Positions 55,561-64,000 of a stretch of 64,000 nucleotides of DNA are shown here, piece after piece. This DNA comes from Leptodontidium sp. MPI-SDFR-AT-0119. Lineage: Eukaryota > Ascomycota > Leotiomycetes > Helotiales > Leptodontidiaceae. The stretch's first letter is position 1, and each line of letters begins with the position of its first letter. The DNA lies in NCBI GenBank assembly GCA_020726505.1, contig JAHLEZ010000008.1:496001-560000 (forward strand). The letters run 5' to 3'. Position numbers and translations under genes: made by a program. The notes under the pieces were generated by a model, which saw only the letters and a list, made by a program, of their open reading frames with translations, had not been told where the DNA came from and did no database searches.

Positions 55561-58324
55561 GTTCGATATTTGAATGGCTTTCTCAAAGAATCAAGTTTCA
55601 CTACACGGAACTGGATGAAAGGTTGTTCGCCCTAGATTTCAGAGCTGTTGTTGTCGTGAGTATCTTCGATTTGGGAGGTAAGATATACACAGTGCGATTG
55701 TGTTTGCCACCGTCGGAGCCATTCGGCTCTTTCAACATGCTATACCCTAACAGTATTTACCAGAGTATTATACAGTAACGCTTTGCTAATTAACTGTGGC
55801 AGTGGCCGGAGCCCTATCCTATCAGGTCGGATCTTCACGAGGTTGCTTGACTCGTGTCCCCCCAAAATAAAACCTTAATTACATCAGAAAGGATGTTAAG
55901 AGGAGGACCTTCTTACACGCTCAAATATAAAGGGAATTGATTGGGGGAATGACTAGTTTTTTAATATTTTACTACACTGTGAACAAAGGTAAAGCATATT
56001 CCACAGATATTGAATCCATATGAAGCCATAATAATTATGTATCGACCAGCGAGTAACATTTATTCTCGTACTCGTCTGCTCCATCCTTCTACATCTCAGG
56101 TATTACTGGTGACTTGACAAGATTTTACCCAGACTCCGTTGATATATTCCCCAATACACAAGAAAAGACCCCGACTCTAATTATATGACAAAGAATTTTC
56201 TTCTCAAAAGTAATTAGTCTCGCACTTTCAACCACCCACCACTTAACTATGTGGTCGAACGAGACCGAAAAATGGGACGGCCGTATCAAAACATAACATA
56301 ACCAAGACGCTGGCTACTTTTGCCACACCTTCTTTTCTCTTGACTAAACGATATTATAAACTAGAATGTCTTCTCTTGCCTTGCCGTATTCATGTGACGA
56401 TCGACCCACATGTTGCAGTGCCAAGGGGATTCAGGTTCAGGGATTTGAGGTAGGTTTGAACTAGGACCACTTTCGGTGGGGTTTCGGGGTTGATTCGCAT
56501 ATATAAGGAGGTCCTCCCTCAGACTCCTTGAATTCTATATCTTCTCTGTTTCGTTCGTATCAGACCTATTAGTTGTTGGAATAGCCAACGCCTACGTACT
56601 CCCATATACCTCTAGCAACGCTTTCTTGTGCTAGCGTTGTTACAATTCATATAGAGACAACGTACCATGACCACATCAAACCTGCTCAGTACTACCTCGC
56701 GTCGTGCATAGGTTTTTCACCACCCCCCCGCCCCCACCCCCCAAAAAACCCCAAAAAACATCATCACCAACCAGCGAGAAACAAATCTTTCAAAATAAAA
56801 TCAGAAGCAACCAACTAATAACTCCCCCAGAACACACCCCCCGAAAAAGTCAATTAGATAAACAGCCTTCTGTTCTACCCGCCGTAAAGCTTAAAGCTTA
56901 AAGCCTAAAGCAACCCAACCCAACCCTAGCACTAGCCCTAGTACTTACTAAACGACGAACCTAGATTATAAGATCTTACAACCCACCCACTGGGGTTGCG
57001 ATATACGATAAATAGGGGCAGGGTAGGCCAGTGCGTAATCCAAGGTGAGTTAGTTATGCAAGACAATAACTTCGTAAGGTTACGCAACGTATACAATACA
57101 CGCATACCAGGACCGGTTGTGTATACAGTACTGTACAACTCAGGAAAAGGTGAGTTACCTTATACAAACTAAGCTAGACCAGCGCATCTTGCAGGCACGT
57201 CATGAATTGAAAAAGGAAAGGCATCCAATATCTATACTATCCCAATTTTGTACAGTACAGTATATATGCATACGTACTAGCCCAGCAGCCCAGCCAGCAC
57301 GGCCCAAAAGCTCCTCTCTTCAGCATTAACACTTTTCTTCATTTAATACCCAAGCTACGTTAAGTACTTAAGTACAGCACTTATAATAATATATTTCCTA
57401 TATACGGCACGGCACGGCACTTACATGCCTTGCTGAAGGGTTGCCGTAGCCCCCACCCACCCTTTAGACTTTCCCCTCTCACCACTCTTCTGCGAAAGGG
57501 GTTGAAGAGAGCTAGGAGGTACTGTACGAAGGTATAAGAAGCAAGTAAAGAAGCAAGCAAAGGAGCAAGTAAAGAAGCAAGTACCCGCAAAGTAATATAA
57601 CCTACCACTCAAAGCTACTTAAACCCCATCAAATCAAAAGTCAACAGGCCCATCCCATTACATAACCACACTTCTAGCAAAAGGAATATGTATATATTTA
57701 TTAAACCTCCCCCCCCCCCCCCCCCCCCCCCTCGATATGCAAAAAAAAGTCCAAGTAATTTATTCCCAAAGCTAATTAAAAAAAAAAAAAAAGAGGGCCT
57801 TAAAATAGTTAGAATATACGTATATACGGAGTAGAAACCGTGGGCCGGCCAAATTTCTGGTATATTAACGGAGTATGTATGGATGCCCTCCTCGCGCCGC
57901 AGCGCCACCAAGCCAAGCCAAGCCAAGCACTCTCCCTCTCTCTTCAGTCGTATTGTACTGTACCTCATTTGCTTGCTTGCTCGCTTGCTTTCGGTATCCT
58001 CACATCCATCCATCCCTAGCCTATATAAGCAAGCAAAGACTAAAACTCCCACACCCCCTTGAAAACTACTCCGTAAGATTTTAACATCCAACGCTTCACT
58101 GCTTGCTCGGTCGCTTATGATGTTTTCTCCCCTCCTCTATTCTCAAACAAAGCGAAAAGAAAATCCAACTCAATATTCCTTCTCTTCTCTCCCATTCCCG
58201 TTTCCAGGTTCCGAAGGGATCATACATCCCCTGTTGTTCATGTACAACCAGAGGCAGCGAACTCCTATATCCCGAAAAAAACTAAGACTTACTATCCAAT
58301 ACTCCACTCCACTCCACCCCACGC
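55561..58324. other. Gene-free, compositionally biased stretch
   Basis: About 2.7 kb without a supportable gene. It contains AAAGCTT tandem units (56886-56911), AACCC repeats (56913-56926), GGCAC repeats (57406-57420), GCAAGTAAAGAA repeats (57541-57582), a 23-nt C run and CCAAG repeats (57908-57928). The right end is the 3' flank of the large Zn2Cys6 gene. Confidence 0.45.
57709..57731. repeat. Homopolymer run of 23 C
   Basis: Uninterrupted C tract; a second example of the 32-C run at 1468. An A run of 15 follows at 57778-57792. Confidence 0.85.
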
Positions 58325-61300
58325 TTAAAGCGAAAAGAAATCCAACTCAGTAGCATCCCTCCTCCTCTCTCCCGTTCCCGTTCCCATTTCCGTTTCGAAG
58401 GGATCATACATCCCCATCCCCTGTTGTCCATGTCCAACCAAAGGCGCCGCCGTATCAACAACCATATCCACCAAGTCCAAGTTTTGACCACTGCTGCTGC
58501 CACTCATCCAAGTAAACGACATAGGCTGATCCAACACATTAAAATCACTATTCAGGCTAGGCCACACTGCAGCACACTCGCTCCGCGGCGTCACCATCGG
58601 GTCGTACCCGTACCCGCCGTTGCGCTCTCGCTCTGCCTCTCGCTCTCCCTCGCCCACCACCACCGGCGGCGGCGGCATGTCCGGCATGCCCTGGAGCATG
58701 GTGGTGAACGACTTCTGCTTTGAAGAGGTGTTTGTGCTGCTTGTGCTGACTGACATGGATTGTGGAGTGAAGGCAAACAGAGCCCCAGCCCCCCCTCCCC
58801 CAGGTCCTGCTGCTGCATTTGCATTGGGATTATCGGGTGGCCGAGTTGAGGACTTGGAGAGCTGTCGTTTCTTGCAGATGCGTGAGGAGTCGGCATCGTC
58901 CATTGCGTTGCTTTCCCTCCGAGCTGGAATGGTCGCCGTCATTGTTGCCGACACAGACACACCACCATGATACTGCTGATGCTGATGCTGATGATGCTGC
59001 TGCAGCGCAGGAGGCGGGGAGCTCGCGTTCTGCAGCTCCAGCATCACGGCTTGCAGGATGGCGGACATGGATGCGGCAGGCTGGTAGGTGGCCGACATGT
59101 CATGCAGTGCGGCGGCCAGGCACTCGAGATATGGGAGGTTGTTCTTGCGGTCGTCGGACGTGCTCTTGATGAATGCCAGCGCCGCGACGAGTGCCGTTGC
59201 CGCGGTGCCGGCGTGCTGGATGCCCGTGACGAAGATGCGCCGCGTGTCGAAGCGTTGCCGGTGATGCCAGAAGATGCGCGCTACACGGATGGCTTGCCGT
59301 GTACAGATGGCGCGCGACATGAAGGCGTGGTGGTCGGCAATGCGATCGTCGTCGTCCTCGTGCCCGTTGTTGCCGTCGCCGTCGTCGTCGCCGTCCTCGT
59401 CGTCATACTTGGCCCAAGGGCGATGCAGCAAAATGAGACTACAATGATACTGCTGGTGTAGCAGGAAAAACGAGAACGGCGCCGTCGCGATGTTCTCTGG
59501 CTTCCAGACCAGACTTGGGGGCAGCTGGCGATACCACGTCTGTAGCTGGCGGTCCAGATTCAGCACGTACATATACCTGTTTGCGTTGTCGTCGGGATCC
59601 CGATCTCGTCGTGAGCCTGGGACTTCTGGCCCGCGGATCTCTGCAATCTTGCCTGCGAGTTCCATCAGGTCCAGGAGCTCCTCGTAGATTTGCGTTTCGA
59701 GACTCCTCTGCTCGCCCGCCGGGGTGCAGGTCGAGAGACTGGCAAACTTTTTCGACATGCGATACATCTCAAGATCCGACGTCTTGATTCCGGTCGGACG
59801 GCCGAGGAACAAAGCCCAGTATCTAAGAAAGTAATCAATCAGCGACGGGTGTGCAGAGGGGGTTGGTGGCAAGATGGACTGACTTGTCGTATATCACACA
59901 CGCAAACAGAGTCATGTGCCGAATCTGCATCTCCTTCTCGTCCAGGCCGTCGTTTTGACAGTCGAGATGCAAACCAAGATCGAAGCACAGCCTGTTTGCC
60001 ATTCCTACAATACAACGGTCAGTCAAATTCCCGTCCCCTTTGATACTTGTTATTTGTTCGTGGCATCAACTAATAACTCACCAGCATACATCCACCCAGT
60101 ATTGTCCCTTCCAACTCCACATTCGAGATCACCCAGCAGCAAAAAGGCTTGGACGGATGGCAAGCCGCCTGGCCTTTCCAGCTCCATGTCTAGCATGTAC
60201 CGGGCTTCACGGTGCAAGGTGCACTCTCGATTCCCCAGGGTGATCTTCTTCATGTCCTCTCTCTCCACATCCGCAAACCGGTATCCCATGGCCAGAATGT
60301 TGATATGCAGAAAGCCCGAGTAATGCTTGTTCTTGGAGTTCTGCATGTCTTCGTAGAAGGCTTCTTTGTGGACGATATATAGGACACTGTTGTAGTATTC
60401 CCAGAACAGATCCATGAGATAATCGTGGGTTTCGATGGTTAGAGATCGAATGATCCGCTCGGTGCGGCGTGTTTGCTCCAGCGATTCGCCGCTGTTGTCG
60501 CGGGGGGCGGTGCTGTCTGCGTAGATGTGGAAGTTCGAGGCCGGGCCGAAGAATCGCAGACGCCCGCTGAGCTGGTCGAAACTGAGATGGCCGCGGGTGG
60601 AGAGAAGCATGCGGACCAACAATTCTCTCTTGTTGTTACTACTCTGCGCTCGACTCTGTGTTGTTTTTGGGGGTGGGTATGGGTGTGGATGTGCTTCTGT
60701 TTCGGTGAGCGGCATGCCGTCGTCGTCGTCGTTCTGATGATAATTGTCCCCGTTAGAGGAGGAGGACGACGAGTCTTGGGTGCTGCGGGGCGTGGTGGTG
60801 ATTTGTGCTGCGGCAGGATCGGGGTCATGCTGCTGCTGCTGTTGCTGCTCATACACGTCGTCGCTGTCCTGGGGAATAGGAACAGGAGCAGCCAGCGGCG
60901 CAGGTGCAGGTGCAGGTGCAGAAGGTGCTTCGGGCCTGATTTTAGGGGGGTAGTTGGCGGGAGGAATTTCTTTGCCTGTCTCTGCAAGCATGGATTCCAG
61001 CATGGCCACTCTATTCGTGAGGGCCGACATATATGCCTTGGAGACAGGCCTGGGAAGTCAGTCAGCTTCATGCCCAAGATTGATTTGCAGAACAGAAGAG
61101 ACTTGCCGTCGTCGCTCGTCATCATTCTTGATTATGCATTCTGTGTTGGAACGTTTGCACTGGGTGCAATCTCGTTCACCGGGTGGGACAACACACTTTT
61201 ATTTACACCGTCAGTTAGGAAGTAAGTCAGTCAGTCAGTCTCTGAGCCAGAATAGGGAATGGGGAATTGGGAATGGGGCAAGCAAGCATGCAAGCAAGAA

Positions 61301-61447
61301 ATAAATTAATATAACAACACTTACACGAATCCTTCGATCTCGGCAGGAGGCGCACGCAATTGACGCTCGATGTCGAGTTGGCGGCTTCGTTGGGTTCGCA
61401 TTCGCATGAGCACTTGGGTCTGCTGCGTTCTCTATGTCGCTCCTCAT
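58325..61447 (-). CDS. Zn2Cys6 / fungal_trans transcription factor, 932 aa
   Basis: Exons: 61447-61325, 61195-61107, 61049-60082, 60004-59884, 59822-58325; all phases agree. The zinc cluster is split over introns 1 and 2: CASCRDRRIR, then CVVPPGERDCTQCKRSNTEC. A leucine-zipper-like segment KAYMSALTNRVAMLESMLAE follows. The regulatory domain (PF04082) includes LSFDQLSGRLRFFGP, SVQAFLLLGDLECGVGRD, MANRLCFDLGLHLDC and YWALFLGRPTGIK. Intron 2 (61106-61050) begins with GC rather than GT (GCAAGT), which the frame demands. Low-complexity stretches are many: six Gln (near 60835), Asp-rich DDEDGDDDGDG, Pro/Ala and Gly runs. Its neighbour upstream on the same strand is a second Baeyer-Villiger monooxygenase, a possible target. 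Confidence 0.92.
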
Positions 61448-62512
61448 GGTTGCCGCGTTGTGCTCAAACAGACAGATTTACAGACTGGCTGACAGACTGC
61501 TGTGCTGGTGGTCCAGCCTTGCCTTGACATATAGCCGATCGATGCGGTAGATAGGTACTTGCCCGTGATACTTACTAGACAGTACGAAGGTACAGTACAC
61601 AAGTGGAAAAGGGAAGAGGAAGGGGAAGGGGAAGTGGAAAGGGGAATTAAGAAGATAAAATAATTACGACTGCCATACTGTAGCGAATAAAAAAGATAGA
61701 CTAACGCTCGAGGGTACATAAGCTTTCTCAGCTCGAAGCTCTATTTGGGCGTGGAGAGAAGCTACTAATCCATTCCATCCCCCGCACTCTTCCCCAGCAG
61801 GCCATCCATCCCCGCATTCCCAGCGGTGAGTGTTGCTCCACGTGCTCCACAGCCCGCATCCGCTTCGATGCATTACTTCGATTCGCTGCTTCGATGCGCT
61901 TCTTCTGCCTCCATCCACCCGGTAGATACATAACATCCCCCACCATCCCCTACCATCCAATCACTCATCGTCCCAGATCGACCTAGAAAAGGTTCGGGGG
62001 GACGAAACATGCACACATGCACGCAGCAGCGAGTGAGGAAATTGGGGATCGCAGGGGCCCCCCATGTCCTTGTCCCGTGGCTGCCACGCATGCATACAGT
62101 AGCGTATGAAGCTGCGCTACGTACGCTACTTGAACCGTGTGACAGGGCTGTGGGCAGCGGGACTGACTCGTGTACGAACGAACGAACGAACGAACGAAAC
62201 GAACGTACGGAGGTAAGTCCTGGCTGTCCTGGCTCTCCTCCATCTCCTGCATGACCCATGACCCATGACAGACAGGCTGGAGACAGGACAGGGCCACAAC
62301 ACCAATCAATCAATTAGCATCCGCCTCACTCACGCCCACGCCCACGTCGGCGAGAAAATCAAATCCCCAAGTCTAAGACTTGGTTGGCATTATCTGTGGA
62401 GTAACTAATCAAGATGCAGTCCCAACGAAAAGCAAAAGCATACAATCAATCAGATTCCTTCCTCAAATTTATATATATATGTGACATACATACGTACATA
62501 ACATGCCATGGC
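61448..62512. other. Promoter of the Zn2Cys6 gene and 3' flank of BVMO 2
   Basis: No gene supported; several short minus-strand frames overlap and are mutually exclusive. Contains an AAGGGGAAG purine repeat (61608-61645) and CGAA tetranucleotide repeats (62177-62205). Confidence 0.4.
62177..62205. repeat. CGAA tetranucleotide microsatellite
   Basis: About six CGAA units with one imperfect unit (ACGAACGAACGAACGAAACG). Confidence 0.7.
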
Positions 62513-64000
62513 CTACGCAATAGACCATTCATGATCCGAATTCCGCACGTACGGCGCCAAGCCCTCCACATCCCCCCTGCCATGAGCCAGCACCTCCCCA
62601 TTCCCCAGAAACGCAAAGCGGTTCTTGTATCGATACCGGATATTGTAATCCTCAAACCGCGGTTCCTTGATGGTTTTCAGGAAATGGATGGTCTGTTCCC
62701 CCGTTTACCGATTAGCTTATTATTGAGTAGAAAAGTGGAAGTGAAGGAAAGGAAAGTGAAGTGAAATGAAGGGTGGACCGAGTTGAAGCAGCTAGCTGAT
62801 CCGTCGAACTTAAAACTTACAGATCCAGGCCACAGATAAATCCGATTCTTGATCTTCCCATCCTTGAACCAGCTACGACACTCTTCCTGCCACACGGTAG
62901 TCTTGTGAAACTCGTCGAAGTGGGCGTAGATGTCGTCGAGCGCCTCCTGCTTGACGTCCATGCTTACGATCCCTTCCGTCTGCATCTTCCTCATCATCTT
63001 GATCGCGTACTCGACGCTCGTCTCGATCGACGGCAGGAGGGTCCCGCTCGACCACGTGGCTCCCGGCCCGACGATCGTGTAGAAGTTTGGGAATCGGGGC
63101 GCCGAGAGGCCGAGGTAGAGGTTTGGGCCTTTGCCCCAGTCTTCGTCTAGCGTCATGCCGTTGCTGTTGTTGATGACCTTGAAGGCTGGACGAAAGGCGA
63201 CCTGGAATCCCGTGGCGCAGACAAGCACATCCAGCTTGTGCAACTGTCCATCTTCAGTGATGATTCCTTCGCGCGTCACCCTCTGGATATTGCTGAACAC
63301 GGGCTGGACATTCTCTCTCGCCAGGGCTTCGAGATAGCCATCTCCAGGAGAAATCCGCCGGCACCCGGGCGACCACTTTGGGATGATGAATTCCTTCAGC
63401 TCCTCATTCCCGGGACCGATGCGACGAGTCATCTCTGCAGTGATTACCTCGCGGAATTTGTTAGACATTTCAGAGCCCTGCTGATACATGCCGAAGAGCG
63501 AGTTGATTTCTGCTTCTATTTTCTTGCGGAATTGGAGGAGATATGCAGGGTCCTCGTTGAACCTCTTCTTGTCCTCGGGAGTGAAGGTGTACTGTCGCTT
63601 GCTAGGCTCTTGCTCTGCTCCCTTGAGTAACTCCTCATTAAGAACACCTGCCAAAAAAATCTATTAGATGCCCCGTTATCAGAGGGAAAGGAAGTTAGTT
63701 CACTTAATTTACTTACCACCACCAAACGGAGGACTAATCCACGTCGGACTCCTCATGAATACCTTCAAGTCCTTCGCTTCCTTCTGCAACTGCGGCACGA
63801 TCTGTACGCTCGTACTCCCCGTCCCAATAACCCCGACCGCCTTCCCTCTAAAATCAACACCATGATCCCACTTGGCGGAATGCATCAACGCCCCGCCAAA
63901 ACCATGCAATCCCTCGATATCGGGCCATTTCCAATTATTCAGAATGCCGCTCCCGTTCACCAGCACGTGGCACCAATCCTCCCACCTCTCCCCACTCACC
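62513..64000 (-). CDS. Second Baeyer-Villiger flavin monooxygenase, C-terminal part, runs off right edge
   Basis: Exons: 64000-63717 (continues right of the window), 63647-62821, 62692-62513; phases agree, with a 128-nt last intron. Landmarks are NGSGILNNWKWPDI, the BVMO fingerprint FGGALMHSAKWD (FxGxxxHxxxW), the NADPH motif GTGSTS, YTFTPEDKKRFNEDPAYLLQ, SPGCRRISPGDGYLEALA, VCATGFQVAF, ECRSWFKDGKIKNRIYLWPG and RFEDYNIRYRYKNRFAFLG. About 430 residues are visible; the FAD-binding N-terminus lies outside. It shares its layout with the BVMO at 1.7-4.0 kb but differs enough in sequence to be a separate paralogue with another substrate. The Zn2Cys6 gene downstream is in the same direction. Confidence 0.9.

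Noticed and set aside
56911..56942. AACCC-rich stretch next to CCCTAG words, telomere-like
   Set aside because: Only two to three imperfect units, unlike the long CCCTAA arrays of fungal telomeres; treated as simple repeat.
58424..59461. Long plus-strand frames opposite the Zn2Cys6 gene
   Set aside because: Shadows caused by the GC-rich, repetitive coding strand; no domain and no start context.
61664..62313. Several overlapping minus-strand frames of 72-146 residues
   Set aside because: Mutually exclusive frames in repeat-rich promoter DNA with no recognisable domain.
1..64000. tRNA, rRNA or CRISPR features
   Set aside because: No cloverleaf with conserved A and B boxes, no rRNA segments and no regularly spaced repeats were found by eye; a tRNA scan would be decisive.

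Overview
The window is nuclear DNA of a filamentous ascomycete (Pezizomycotina). Genes are split by short introns, mostly 45-75 nt with GT...AG ends. Protein families are typically fungal: HET domain, RTA1, Zn2Cys6 and C2H2/fungal_trans regulators, and a PTH11-type rhodopsin-fold receptor. There are AT-rich, TpA-rich tracts of the kind left by repeat-induced point mutation (RIP). The genus cannot be fixed from the sequence; Leotiomycetes- or Sordariomycetes-like would fit.

Region 1, 1-16.3 kb, looks like a catabolic or tailoring gene cluster. It holds an AtuA/DUF1446 protein (cut by the window edge), a Baeyer-Villiger monooxygenase, a family III CoA-transferase, a zinc alcohol dehydrogenase, a short-chain dehydrogenase, a cytochrome P450 and a C2H2/fungal_trans regulator. 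Inferred order of chemistry: P450 hydroxylation, oxidation by ADH/SDR to a ketone, ring or chain oxygen insertion by the BVMO, then CoA activation and AtuA-linked degradation of a terpenoid-like acid. The 10-mer GCGGGGGCGG lies upstream of AtuA, between CoA-transferase and ADH, between SDR and P450, and three times upstream of the regulator itself. This suggests one self-regulated regulon.

Region 2, 16.3-26 kb, is a mixed stretch: a broken GH78 alpha-L-rhamnosidase, a 79-residue small gene, a membrane protein of unknown function, a secreted protein and a 7TM PTH11-like receptor.

Region 3, 26-38 kb, is accessory and repeat-rich. It contains two inverted copies of a diverged repeat, AT-rich RIP-like DNA, a 262-bp MITE with 31-bp inverted ends and a TAA duplication, a second candidate element with hAT-like ends, several broken genes (membrane protein, NLR N-terminal piece, LaeA-like methyltransferase) and an intact HET gene.

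Region 4, 38-47 kb, holds a CmcJ/NvfI-like oxygenase divergent from a Upc2-like Zn2Cys6 regulator, an RTA1 protein, and a 948-residue protein with two HET modules in tandem fused to a nucleoside 2-deoxyribosyltransferase-like domain. The last is the most interesting immunity-type gene in the window.

Region 5, 47-64 kb, has a 2-kb RIP-like relic, a complete 12-exon secreted GH3 beta-glucosidase, a long compositionally biased stretch, a 932-residue Zn2Cys6 regulator with a GC-AG intron, and the C-terminal part of a second Baeyer-Villiger monooxygenase cut by the right edge.
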